The notes beneath the pieces were generated by a model. It worked only from the letters and a program-made list of their open reading frames with translations, had not been told where the DNA came from and did no database searches. The position numbers and the translations under genes were made by a program. Source: JANQEU01 sp965242805 (GTDB taxonomy: Bacteria > Bacteroidota > Bacteroidia > Cytophagales > Cyclobacteriaceae). From it: a DNA stretch of 64,000 bases. Within the stretch, counting starts at the first letter, position 1, and each line of letters opens with the position of its first letter. The stretch is from positions 558,001 through 622,000 of the forward strand of contig CBDETD010000002.1 in the NCBI GenBank assembly GCA_965242805.1. The letters are read 5' to 3'. Shown in pieces: positions 18,477 to 27,280 of the stretch.

Positions 18477-19187
18477 ATGAAAGTATTATCCACCCTACTT
18501 CTTTCTATTATCTCCTTTGGAATCCTAGGCCAGGACCTTCAAGGTGCTTGGAAATGGCAAGGTGAAGACGAAGAAGGGAACGCAATAATGGCAGTTGCCA
18601 TTTTTGCAGATGGATTTCAAGCAGCAACCTGGTATGATCTCACAAACAAAAAGTTTATAAGGACAAATGGGGGTACTTGGAAATACAGTGAAAATGTCCT
18701 AACAGAGATCGTTGAATTCGATTCCAGAGACTCAACCCGCGTAGGCAATACCGCCATCTTTGAAATTAACATTGAAGACAACAAGATCACAGTTTTAGAA
18801 TCAGGAAACATATGGACACGAATTGACGATGGATCACCTGGTGAACTTGCTGGTGCATGGTTGATCACTGGTAGGCAAAGACAAGGGAAAATGTCAGAGA
18901 TAGATCCGTATAGGCCCAGGAAAACCATGAAAATACTTTCTGGCACAAGATTCCAGTGGATCGCCTACAATACTGAGACCAGGCAATTTATGGGTACAGG
19001 AGGAGGAACTTATACTACCACTGATGGCGAATACATCGAAAACATTGAATTCTTTTCAAGAGATGATTCACGGGTTGGTGCCTCTCTCGAATTTAACTAT
19101 GAGCTGAAAGAGGGCAATTGGCATCATTCAGGACTCAGTAGTAGAGGCTCTCCAATTTACGAGATATGGAGTATTCGAGAAAAATGA
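18477..19187 (+). CDS. secreted protein with internal two-fold repeat
   Basis: A 236-residue exported protein with a signal peptide ending near residue 18. The mature part is an internal duplication: copy 1 (LQGAWKWQG ... NGGTWKYSENVLTEIVEFDSRDSTRVG) and copy 2 (LAGAWLITG ... GGGTYTTTDGEYIENIEFFSRDDSRVG). Each looks like a small lipocalin-like beta-barrel with an initial GAW motif, as in DUF4488-type Bacteroidota proteins, though I am unsure of the exact family. Ligand unknown. It could be cotranscribed with the downstream kelch lipoprotein gene (52-bp gap). Confidence 0.8.
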   Translation: MKVLSTLLLSIISFGILGQDLQGAWKWQGEDEEGNAIMAVAIFADGFQAATWYDLTNKKFIRTNGGTWKYSENVLTEIVEFDSRDSTRVGNTAIFEINIEDNKITVLESGNIWTRIDDGSPGELAGAWLITGRQRQGKMSEIDPYRPRKTMKILSGTRFQWIAYNTETRQFMGTGGGTYTTTDGEYIENIEFFSRDDSRVGASLEFNYELKEGNWHHSGLSSRGSPIYEIWSIREK

Positions 19188-19239
19188 ATACAAAAGAAGG
19201 GTTTGAAGGTTGATAGCTGTTTAACATGAAAACCTATCA

Positions 19240-20178
19240 ATGAAATACCTTGTTTTTTCATCTCTCCTCGTTCTGATTGTGGGATGTGCTACTGACGATG
19301 ATGTTATAATTCCCGAAAGATTACAATTTCAACAGCTTACAAGTTTTGAAAGCTTTGGATTCATGAATACATCCGGTTTTATTGGTGACCGTGAAAATAA
19401 CCAACTGTTCCTGGCCTTCCGACTGGGTGATACTGCTGAAATCGTGAGAAAACTCGACCTCGGTAATTTGACATGGACGGAATATTCATTTGAACATGTG
19501 GATTTCGTAACTAAGAGATTACATGTTTTGGATGAAAAGCTGTGGGTAGTCGGGGGAAAATTCATTAATAAATATTCACTTGACCTTAATGATGAACCCG
19601 AATCTCTTAATCATGGGCTGCAGAGAACGAGGTTTGGAACGGTGGAGTATGAAGATGAGCTATATATGTGGGGTGGTGACATATTTGGTTTGGATTCGGA
19701 TAAGATCTATAAATGGATTGATGAAGAACAAAGTTTTCTGTTGCTGGCTGCACTACCAACCCCAAAGTCCTGGGCTCATGGCGAAGTGGTAGGTGACAGG
19801 ATCCATATATTCGGCGGACAGGAACAATTTTTAAACACACCTCCTGATGACATTATTTATATCTACGACATCAGTGATACCAGTGCAGCTACACTGGAAC
19901 TACCTGATCCCCTATTCAGGACTTTCACGGGAAAACATAAATCATTGATCTATGTCTGTGGCCTCTACCCTGGAGAAGGTGGAGATGATGATTTCGACAT
20001 GCAGTTTGGTGTCTTTAATACCGAAAGATTCGAATACACTATCATCGATTCGTCCATATCAAACGACAATCCTGCCACAGTCCAGGCGATGACAATTGTA
20101 GATGACAGGTTGTATGTTATTTATGGGGATCCAACGACTGGTCCGACTTATGATATACTAGTGACGAATCTACCCTAA
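19240..20178 (+). CDS. kelch-repeat lipoprotein
   Basis: A 312-residue lipoprotein (hydrophobic signal followed by VGC, cysteine 16, then an acidic TDDD spacer that often accompanies surface-exposed lipoproteins). Repeats typical of kelch propellers follow: LWVVGGKFINKYSLD, LYMWGGDIFGLDSDKIYKW and IHIFGGQEQFLN with hydroxylated or acidic turns between blades. Probably a six-bladed propeller acting in binding at the outer membrane. No enzyme motif. A terminator-like hairpin lies 37 bp after the stop. Confidence 0.82.
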   Translation: MKYLVFSSLLVLIVGCATDDDVIIPERLQFQQLTSFESFGFMNTSGFIGDRENNQLFLAFRLGDTAEIVRKLDLGNLTWTEYSFEHVDFVTKRLHVLDEKLWVVGGKFINKYSLDLNDEPESLNHGLQRTRFGTVEYEDELYMWGGDIFGLDSDKIYKWIDEEQSFLLLAALPTPKSWAHGEVVGDRIHIFGGQEQFLNTPPDDIIYIYDISDTSAATLELPDPLFRTFTGKHKSLIYVCGLYPGEGGDDDFDMQFGVFNTERFEYTIIDSSISNDNPATVQAMTIVDDRLYVIYGDPTTGPTYDILVTNLP

Positions 20179-20214
20179 GCGATAAACTGTTATAGATTCC
20201 ATACAAATGAAAAA

Positions 20215-20231
20215 GGGAGGCATCACCTCCC
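20215..20231. terminator. bidirectional hairpin terminator between convergent genes
   Basis: Perfect 6-bp stem GGGAGG / CCTCCC with a 5-nt loop (CATCA), preceded by AAAA and followed by TCTT. It sits between the convergent kelch lipoprotein and DinB-like genes. The A-rich and T-rich flanks would let it act in both directions, though the T tract is short. Confidence 0.6.
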
Positions 20232-20266
20232 TCTTAGGAAAATACATAGCTGGCTCTTAATGATCT

Positions 20267-20752
20267 TTATTCAACTGCTATACCCTTCATCTTAAGGTAT
20301 AACAATAACTGACCTCTTTGGTTTGCGTTATTTACAAGAAAATTGTCTATTGATTTAACCAATAAAGGGTCATAAGCATCTGCATTTACTGTCGCCAGTA
20401 ATTTATCATAACCTCTTTCCGTCCAATTTAGAAGCTCCTCTTTTGTAGGGACTTTGCGAACCATAAACCTATTTCCTGTTGTATTTAGTTCTTCCAAAGT
20501 GACATTGATGTCGTATAACATATCATACGTTTGACCAACGAATGATTGTACACCTTCCGCCGGTTGAAACGGATAACCATCTTCTGGCATTCTGTTCAGA
20601 ATTTCTATTGTACTTGATTTGGCATCCACCAATTTGCTCCTCAAATCACCCAATTCACTAGTTACAATGCCATTGTGTGCTGCCTTGAAGGAAACAATTG
20701 AAACCGCTACCAACGCTATCAATAAAATGTAAGGGATATTGATGTTCTTCAT
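20267..20752 (-). CDS. membrane-anchored DinB-like protein without metal ligands
   Basis: A 161-residue protein with an N-terminal hydrophobic segment (residues 7-23) that anchors or exports it, followed by a DinB-like four-helix bundle. It shares MPEDGYPFQP and QRGQLLLYLKMKGI with the secreted DinB protein at 36.7 kb (MPEDEFDFQP, HRGQCAVYLRLAGI). The three metal-binding histidines of that paralogue are replaced: the first by D77 (YDML), the C-terminal pair by N/Q (NANQRGQ). It is therefore unlikely to bind the usual divalent metal. Function unknown. Confidence 0.72.
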   Translation of the reverse strand: MKNINIPYILLIALVAVSIVSFKAAHNGIVTSELGDLRSKLVDAKSSTIEILNRMPEDGYPFQPAEGVQSFVGQTYDMLYDINVTLEELNTTGNRFMVRKVPTKEELLNWTERGYDKLLATVNADAYDPLLVKSIDNFLVNNANQRGQLLLYLKMKGIAVE

Positions 20753-20822
20753 AAATATTCAATCGTTTAAAACATTTAACTATTAAACGCATAGAAACCC
20801 TTAATATTGATTGAAAATAAAA

Positions 20823-20845
20823 AAACGGATCCAAAGGACCCGTTT
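20823..20845 (-). terminator. rho-independent terminator of the zinc-ribbon membrane protein gene
   Basis: On the reverse strand a 10-bp stem (arms AAACGGATCC and GGACCCGTTT on the forward strand, one mismatch) has a 3-nt loop and is followed by a run of T residues broken by one A. It lies 26 bp past the stop of the gene ending at 20871, a classic intrinsic terminator position. Confidence 0.8.
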
Positions 20846-20870
20846 CAGTTAGTAGTGGTAATTGATATTT

Positions 20871-21611
20871 TTAAACTTTCTCCAATTTTCTTTGCTCATT
20901 CCAGCTGGGGATTCTAGCTTCTTTGATCTCAACCCAACCGCAATATGTGCATTTGTAGTGTCGTTGAAGCTTACCATCCTCTAGCTCACTTGCATCCTTC
21001 AAGACTTCTTCACTTCGTTCCTTTAATGTCCTGAAGTTACAATTTGGACAGACCAATGCGTGTTCAGCAATATCGTATTGCTTTATAATCTTTTCACCTG
21101 ATGCTTCGTCAATCCACACATCAAAATCAGCCTCCATTGCTTCTTCCTTTGCCAGCATTTCATCAGTCATATGTTCGTCTTCTTCCAACTCATTTAGGAG
21201 TCTCATTTTTTTACCTGACTTTGATGTCATTGGTTTGAAACGAATCTTCTTCAACCTTTTCTCAAGCATAAAGGGATAATAGTACTTCATATAAGCCGCA
21301 AACCCATAACCAATAACAAATGATATCATGAACGAGATAAATGCAACGAATATGTATTGATACATCTGGGCTAAACCCAACCATCCTGAAACCAGATTAA
21401 AGGCAAAGAAGAATATGGCGAATGCGAAGGTCGTGGTTGATCTTCTCAAATATGCAATTTCGTGCGTAGACGCGAAATGATATTTTTTGGATCTATCTCC
21501 CTGAGCCTGCAGCCTGATGATGTAAGTTAACTGTATGAGAATCGCAATCGCCGTTAATGCCAATCCTCCATAAAGCGTAATCTGAAACCAGAAATCAGCC
21601 AGTGTGTTCAT
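20871..21611 (-). CDS. membrane protein with C-terminal zinc ribbon
   Basis: A 246-residue protein with three predicted membrane helices (about 12-32, 62-80 and 86-108), a basic-to-acidic cytoplasmic linker and a C-terminal four-cysteine zinc ribbon: CPNC (about 190) and CTYC (about 225), spaced by a helical insert. Not assigned to a named family. The ribbon suggests a metal-stabilised fold that contacts protein or nucleic acid at the membrane. It is a single-gene unit with a strong terminator. It is divergent from the polyphosphate glucokinase gene. Confidence 0.8.
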   Translation of the reverse strand: MNTLADFWFQITLYGGLALTAIAILIQLTYIIRLQAQGDRSKKYHFASTHEIAYLRRSTTTFAFAIFFFAFNLVSGWLGLAQMYQYIFVAFISFMISFVIGYGFAAYMKYYYPFMLEKRLKKIRFKPMTSKSGKKMRLLNELEEDEHMTDEMLAKEEAMEADFDVWIDEASGEKIIKQYDIAEHALVCPNCNFRTLKERSEEVLKDASELEDGKLQRHYKCTYCGWVEIKEARIPSWNEQRKLEKV

Positions 21612-21764
21612 TATAGTTAGTTGATTATTAAGTTACGTTCTGGGAACAAAAGTTAGACATATTTTACCAAAATCAGAAATACTCCATTACTGATACTCAA
21701 TGATAATCATGATATTTCTTTAATCCACATTCTTTGATGTCAAATTCTTTATTACGTTTGAGGT

Positions 21765-22523
21765 ATGCATGTATTAGGTATTGATATCGGTGGTACCGGT
21801 ATAAAAGGTGCTGTCGTTGACACCGTAACAGGTGAATTAATAACTGAAAGACATAGAATAGAAACCCCACAACCTGCCACCCCAGAAGCTGTCATAGAAA
21901 CAGTAGAATCTCTGATCCAGGAATTTGATTGGCACGCCCCTATCGGATGCGGATTTCCAGCTGCCGTAAGGCACGATGTTGTAATGACAGCTTCCAATAT
22001 TGATAAGCGATGGATCGGAATGAATGCTTCGGCCCATATTGAGAAGGTTACAGGATGTCAAACACATCTTGTAAATGACGTGGACGCAGCGGGTTATGCT
22101 GAGATTAATTTCGGTTCCGGAAAAAATGAGAAAGGGACTGTCCTTATGGTCGCCATTGGTACGGGCATAGGAACTGCTTTATTCACCGAAGGTATATTAT
22201 ATCCTAATACGGAATTAGGTTTTGTTCAGGTTAAGAAGATGGCAGGAGAACACTATGCGGCCAACTCAGTCAGAAAAAAAGAAGATCTAACCTGGAGGGA
22301 ATGGGGTAAGCGAATAAATAAATACCTGAATCGACTAGAAGAATTATTTTGGCCGGATCTAATAATTATTGGTGGAGGTGTCAGTAAGAAATTCCATTTG
22401 TTCGAACAGTATATTGAACTTCATAATACGAGGATCGTACCTGCTCAAATGGAAAATAACGCAGGGATTGTTGGCGCCGCCCTGGCCGCAATGCATGAAT
22501 TTACCGAATATGGAAGGAACTAG
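21765..22523 (+). CDS. ppgK: polyphosphate glucokinase (ROK family)
   Basis: A 252-residue ROK kinase. The ATP/phosphate loop is GIDIGGTGIKG (residues 5-15). VNDVDAAGYAE and IGTGIGTALFTEGILYPNTELGF match the polyphosphate glucokinase branch (the NTELGF segment and short length) rather than typical ATP-glucokinases with the CxCGxxGC zinc motif, which is absent. It phosphorylates glucose to glucose-6-phosphate with polyphosphate, possibly also ATP. Its product feeds the adjacent zwf/pgl/gnd genes. The 3' end overlaps the convergent GH13 phosphorylase gene by 23 bp. A -7-like TACGTTTG lies at 21753, very close to the start. Confidence 0.9.
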   Translation: MHVLGIDIGGTGIKGAVVDTVTGELITERHRIETPQPATPEAVIETVESLIQEFDWHAPIGCGFPAAVRHDVVMTASNIDKRWIGMNASAHIEKVTGCQTHLVNDVDAAGYAEINFGSGKNEKGTVLMVAIGTGIGTALFTEGILYPNTELGFVQVKKMAGEHYAANSVRKKEDLTWREWGKRINKYLNRLEELFWPDLIIIGGGVSKKFHLFEQYIELHNTRIVPAQMENNAGIVGAALAAMHEFTEYGRN

Positions 22524-24186
22524 TTGTTTGGATCCATTTAAAACTTAGGGCCGGAATTTCAATAGTGTTCTTCACGTTGATTCCTTGTATCAAATCCTTT
22601 CCCTCCCGTTTCAATTCATAAGTCCTGTTCTCAATGCTGAAATTGAAAATGCACAAAACTTTATCCTCCGAGTTCCCCCTCTGAATAACAAGCAGGTTCC
22701 CCTTTCCTTCATGCACACTGAAAGCAACATTGGGATGGAATGCTTTGACTGACTTCCTAACCTTTATCAAGTGTGAGATCTCCTTGTAAATTTTAGACCT
22801 GGCATGTCGAGGGTCTTGAAGTTGTTCCGTAACTGTGGAAATATTCAGCTTCTCCCGATTAATTGACCTATTCTGTCCTGTTCTCTTTACCCCTTCCAAA
22901 TCATTTTCCGAACCCAGGATGGAATGAATGTATATAGCTGGAATACCTGGCATGCTTAACAGAACAGCATGGGCAAGAACAAATCTCTTGATCCCCAATT
23001 CATGATCGGCAGAATTACCCATTAAAAGATTCATGTAATTACAGTTAATCTCATATGGGGATTCTGTTCCATCAGGATTGGATTTATAACTGACTAAGCC
23101 TCCATTTACCTCAGCTGACTCAATGATCACATTTATTTGTCCTTGATCCAATATGCCATCTAAGGGTCGCAAGCCAACCCCATCATGACTTGCCAGGAAA
23201 TTGAAAAAGCAAACTTCAGAGGAAGGAAGAATCAATCCTGATACCCATTTTTCAAAAATTCTACAGTCTTCAATTAGTAGCGAATACGCAAGAAGCGGAG
23301 GAAGCGTAAAATTGTATACCATGTGAGCTTCATTGTATCCATTTCCAAAATAAGAAACATTCTCGGCATGGGGCACATTGGTCTCTGTGATGATCATGGT
23401 GCCTGGATAAACACTATCTAATAATTTTCGCCATACCTGAATGACAGCGTGTGTTTCATCCAGATGAATGCAAGTTGTAGCGGATTTTTTCCAAAGAAAC
23501 CCAATAGCATCAAGTCTTAAGAACCTGGCACCTTTTGAGCAGTAGAATAAAAGTAAATCCACTATTGCCAGAAATACGCGAGGATTGGCATAATTGAGAT
23601 CCACCTGATCTTTACTAAAGGTTGTCCAAAGAGAGACCATCGATCCGTTACTTTTTTCAAAATCATGATATAAAGGACTCGTTCGTGGTCTAACGACTTG
23701 ACTTGAATCGAAACTACCCTCCTCTCTCACAAAATATTCATCATACTCTTCATCCCCAGCAAGAAACCTTGCCAGCCAATTCGATCTGGCGGAGATATGG
23801 TTGACCACCGCATCAAACATCAATTTTGTCACTTTTGATAACTCCGCTATATCTGACCAGCTACCTAACTCCGGATTAACCATTTTATAATCGGTCACCG
23901 AGAACCCATCGTCAGAAGAATATGGATAAAATGGAAGAATATGTACTATACTGAAGCAGTCACCAAGGTAATCTTCATAAAATTTCTGGAATGATGCAAG
24001 AGGTTCTTTGGAGGGAACTGTTATCGAGTCACCGTAGGAGATAAGTACGATGTCCTCTTGTGAAATTGATAGAGCCGCCGAATCAGATTTGGATTTATAC
24101 TTCTCAATAAGATCATTTACTCCATTAAGTACAGTCCCTGTTTGATCTTTATAAACAAACTCCAAGAGTTCCTTTAACTCCTTCAT
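22501..24186 (-). CDS. GH13_18 sugar phosphorylase (glucosylglycerate/sucrose phosphorylase type)
   Basis: A 561-residue cytosolic GH13 enzyme. The nucleophile is D226 (RFLRLDAIGF), the acid/base E268 (ITETNVPH) and the transition-state aspartate D335 (ASHDG). FYPYSSDDGFSVTDY and the ENVSYFGNGYNEAHMVYNF region (quoted in part) are hallmarks of subfamily 18. The length is close to the ~560-residue YcjM-type glucosylglycerate phosphorylases and longer than ~500-residue sucrose phosphorylases, so glucosylglycerate is my preferred substrate. The reaction would release glucose-1-phosphate and the acceptor. It follows the symporter gene with no spacer, so uptake and phosphorolysis are coupled. Confidence 0.9.
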   Translation of the reverse strand: MKELKELLEFVYKDQTGTVLNGVNDLIEKYKSKSDSAALSISQEDIVLISYGDSITVPSKEPLASFQKFYEDYLGDCFSIVHILPFYPYSSDDGFSVTDYKMVNPELGSWSDIAELSKVTKLMFDAVVNHISARSNWLARFLAGDEEYDEYFVREEGSFDSSQVVRPRTSPLYHDFEKSNGSMVSLWTTFSKDQVDLNYANPRVFLAIVDLLLFYCSKGARFLRLDAIGFLWKKSATTCIHLDETHAVIQVWRKLLDSVYPGTMIITETNVPHAENVSYFGNGYNEAHMVYNFTLPPLLAYSLLIEDCRIFEKWVSGLILPSSEVCFFNFLASHDGVGLRPLDGILDQGQINVIIESAEVNGGLVSYKSNPDGTESPYEINCNYMNLLMGNSADHELGIKRFVLAHAVLLSMPGIPAIYIHSILGSENDLEGVKRTGQNRSINREKLNISTVTEQLQDPRHARSKIYKEISHLIKVRKSVKAFHPNVAFSVHEGKGNLLVIQRGNSEDKVLCIFNFSIENRTYELKREGKDLIQGINVKNTIEIPALSFKWIQTTSSFHIR

Positions 24187-25755
24187 CTACATCCATAAGT
24201 TTAGGGACATGCTTATCAGGACAATGATTGCAAAATATGCCACTAGGATCACGGTGTCTTTTGACCAGAAACCTGCCGCTTTCATCTCCAACAAATCACC
24301 GGTTTTAGGTTTTTGACTTGTCAGAAGACTAATAGTGTAACCCACAACCAAGGTGACAACGGCACCAATGGCATTCCACCAGAACCAAAAAAGGTTTTCA
24401 CCGACTACCAGCCAGAGGAAAATATTAAGTCCTACTCCTGTCACAAGTCCAAAGTTTATCCCAATGGTATTCAAACGTTTAAACTGAACAGCGGCTAGAA
24501 ATGTAGCCAGGATCGGACCGTAAAATACAGAACCTACTTTATTGATCGCTTCAATTACTGTATCGGCAATATTTCCCGTGTAAAATGCAAGTACAATACA
24601 CACTACTCCCCAAATGAAAGAAGTGATCCTCGAGTACTTCACATAATCACTATGAGACAAATTTTTGCCATGTGCAATAAAATCTTCAGTAGTCACCGCG
24701 CTCAAAGAGTTTACAGCAGAACTCAATGACGACATTGCGGCACTGAGGATTGCAACAATTAACACACCAATTATGCCATGGGGCAAATAATCCCTGATGA
24801 ATATGGGCATCATCAAATCGGGTTTATCAGAAGGTATTTGCTCTAGAAATTCGGGTGTTTGAGCGACAAATGTCCCCAGTACAAGACCCATGACACAATA
24901 AAAAAATGTGATCGGAAATCGAAGTATGCCATTGAATAAAATGGTTTTTCTTACCGTCTCAAGGCTACTTGCAGAAAGCAACCTTTGAACCTGGCTTTGA
25001 TCCGTCCCATAATATGACGCATAAAGGAAAAATCCACCTATCACCATTGGCCAGAAACCGAATGATTCTCCTTTTTGGAAACCAAATGACCCGAAATCTA
25101 CGGCATTGAGTCTGTCTGTGTCAAGTAATGTGGTGAATTCTCCCCATCCACCCAGATAGTTCAACCCATATCCAAAACATATGATTATGCCCAGAAAGAG
25201 GATGATCATCTGGATCATGTCGCCATAGACAACTGCTTTCATACCACCCTGAATGGAATAAATGATTGTAATGATGCCAATCAATAAAACGGTGATGTAG
25301 AAAGGAATTCCTATGACACTGGCTAAAATGAGTGCAATGGCATATATCATAACTCCCGTGGCAAATGCCCTGCTTATTTGAAAAACCAGGCTCAACAGCA
25401 GCCGGGTACTTCTGGAGAATCGCTTTTCCAAATATTCGTAGATGCTTACAACATTGGATTTATATAACCCTGGAATCAAGTAAGAACCAAGAAAGATCAT
25501 TGCCAGAGGAACCCCAAATTCAAAGCTCAACCATTGCATTCCACCCCCTTCCCTCATACCCACAAATGCAGGAGCTGAGATGAAACTAATGGCACTCAAT
25601 TGCGTGGCCATCACAGAAAGACTCAACGGAAACCAACCAAAGGACCTCCCTCCAAGAAAGTAATCTTTCTTATCGCTTTGTTGTTTGAATAAGTAACCCA
25701 GCCCAAGAAAGGCAATGGCATAAACTGCCACAATTGTGTAATCAAGAGCATTCAT
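24187..25755 (-). CDS. sodium:solute symporter (SSS family), probable sugar uptake
   Basis: A 522-residue protein with about 13-14 membrane helices, typical SSS length. The N-terminus has the family pattern YFLGGRSFGWFPLSLSVMATQLSAISFI, given here only for its GGRS and core TM1 positions (about 33-58). SSLSSAVNSLSAVTTEDF around residue 345 is the sodium-site helix 8 region. Substrate inferred from context: it is sandwiched between Gnd and a GH13_18 phosphorylase in one operon (14-bp and 0-bp gaps). It therefore likely imports the glucoside cleaved by the phosphorylase, or glucose. Confidence 0.92.
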   Translation of the reverse strand: MNALDYTIVAVYAIAFLGLGYLFKQQSDKKDYFLGGRSFGWFPLSLSVMATQLSAISFISAPAFVGMREGGGMQWLSFEFGVPLAMIFLGSYLIPGLYKSNVVSIYEYLEKRFSRSTRLLLSLVFQISRAFATGVMIYAIALILASVIGIPFYITVLLIGIITIIYSIQGGMKAVVYGDMIQMIILFLGIIICFGYGLNYLGGWGEFTTLLDTDRLNAVDFGSFGFQKGESFGFWPMVIGGFFLYASYYGTDQSQVQRLLSASSLETVRKTILFNGILRFPITFFYCVMGLVLGTFVAQTPEFLEQIPSDKPDLMMPIFIRDYLPHGIIGVLIVAILSAAMSSLSSAVNSLSAVTTEDFIAHGKNLSHSDYVKYSRITSFIWGVVCIVLAFYTGNIADTVIEAINKVGSVFYGPILATFLAAVQFKRLNTIGINFGLVTGVGLNIFLWLVVGENLFWFWWNAIGAVVTLVVGYTISLLTSQKPKTGDLLEMKAAGFWSKDTVILVAYFAIIVLISMSLNLWM

Positions 25756-25769
25756 ATGTCAGAAATAGT

Positions 25770-27167
25770 TTACCACTCGGTATGAAATATACCTTCTTTA
25801 TCAATCCTTTCATAGGTGTGGGAGCCGAAATGATCCCTTTGCGCCTGGATAAGATTCAAGGGTAAACGCCCTGTTGTATAGGAATCAAAATAATTGAGAC
25901 AAGCTGATAGTGACATCGTTGGAATGCCGCGATCAATTGAAAATTGCAACACTTTCCTAACTGCTTGAGACGAATCATTGAGTTTATCTCTGAAAGATTC
26001 GTCAAAAAGTAAAGTTGGTAACTCAGGATTCTTATCATAGGCAACCCGAATATCTTCTAAAAGTGCAGCTCGTATGATACATCCTCCACGCCAGATCTTT
26101 GCAGTCTTCTCAAGGTTTAATCCATATTCATACTCTTTTGAAGCTGAAAGTAATTGAGAGAGGCCCTGACTGTAGGTAATGATAAATGAAAAAAACAGTG
26201 TCTTTTCAAGTTCCTCAACGGAAATGTCTGAATCGGGCTTGACCTTCCCCTTGGGATAAGATTTTTCCAGCTCTTCCCGATCCTCCTTTTGTGAAGACAA
26301 TTCCCTCATTGCAACAGCAGCATCTATTGAGGGTATGGCAATACCTAGATCCATTGCATTTTGTGAGGTCCACTTTCCTGTACCTTTTTGCTTTGCTTTA
26401 TCCAATATCATCTCTACAAGATCCCTTCCGGTTTCATCGTCCCTTTTTATCAGTATCTCCGATGTAATCTCCAGAAGAAATGATTGCAGTCGACCCTGGT
26501 TCCATTCTGAAAATGTGTAGCTCAGAGCTCTATTAGACACATCCATTCCACGGTGCATGATATCATAGATCTCTGATATCAATTGCATAAGACCGTATTC
26601 TATACCATTATGAACCATTTTAACATAATTTCCGGCAGATCGGGAGCCCATGTACTCCACGCAGGGCTCATCGTTCACTTTGGCCGAAGCTGATTCAAAA
26701 ATTGGTTGTATCAGTTTATATGCCTTTTGGTCACCACCTGGCATAATGCTAGGCCCAAATCTTGCTCCCTTGGCACCACCTGATACCCCGGCGCCGATAA
26801 AATGAATTCCCTTTGCACTTAGAGACTCCTCCCTTCGATTGGTATCTTCAAAAAATGAATTCCCACCATCTATAAGTAGATCACCCTTGTCCAACAGAGG
26901 TGATAGGTCATCGATCACACTGTCTACCGCGGCTCCTGCAGGGACCAACATCATGATCTTCCTAGGCTTAGACAATTTTTTTATAAAATCATCCTTGGAA
27001 GTTGAACCATTGACTGACTTACCCTTTCCCTCTTTTTTAAGCGCCTTTACTTTATCAGGATCTGTGTCTAAGCCCATGGCAGAAAAACCATGATCGACCA
27101 CATTTAATATAAAATTCCTGCCCATCACTCCTAATCCAACAAGACCGAAATCAAATGTATCCGCCAT
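25770..27167 (-). CDS. gnd: 6-phosphogluconate dehydrogenase, decarboxylating
   Basis: A 465-residue enzyme of the oxidative pentose phosphate pathway, converting 6-phosphogluconate to ribulose-5-phosphate with CO2 and NAD(P)H. It has the cofactor loop GLGVMGRN (residues 11-18), the substrate-binding segment GVSGGAKGARFGPSIMPGG (about 131-149) and the catalytic helix VKMVHNGIEYGLMQL containing the lysine. Length and domain order are normal for the long form. It is the first gene of an operon with the symporter and phosphorylase genes and divergent from zwf across 113 bp, where control of both arms probably resides. Confidence 0.97.
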   Translation of the reverse strand: MADTFDFGLVGLGVMGRNFILNVVDHGFSAMGLDTDPDKVKALKKEGKGKSVNGSTSKDDFIKKLSKPRKIMMLVPAGAAVDSVIDDLSPLLDKGDLLIDGGNSFFEDTNRREESLSAKGIHFIGAGVSGGAKGARFGPSIMPGGDQKAYKLIQPIFESASAKVNDEPCVEYMGSRSAGNYVKMVHNGIEYGLMQLISEIYDIMHRGMDVSNRALSYTFSEWNQGRLQSFLLEITSEILIKRDDETGRDLVEMILDKAKQKGTGKWTSQNAMDLGIAIPSIDAAVAMRELSSQKEDREELEKSYPKGKVKPDSDISVEELEKTLFFSFIITYSQGLSQLLSASKEYEYGLNLEKTAKIWRGGCIIRAALLEDIRVAYDKNPELPTLLFDESFRDKLNDSSQAVRKVLQFSIDRGIPTMSLSACLNYFDSYTTGRLPLNLIQAQRDHFGSHTYERIDKEGIFHTEW

Positions 27168-27280
27168 ATTTTACTTAATTATTTTGATCAATTATTGGTT
27201 TTCTTTTGTTAATCCAACTGGTGAATGTAATTTGAAAGATATTGCCATTCTAACAATTATTGCGAAATCTCCTCAATTAA

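Noticed and set aside
21733..21760. ppgK promoter with -33 TTTG and -7 TACGTTTG
   Set aside because: The -7 box matches, but the spacer is 16 bp instead of 19-21, and it ends only 4 bp from the ATG, which would make a leaderless mRNA. Not listed as a separate feature.
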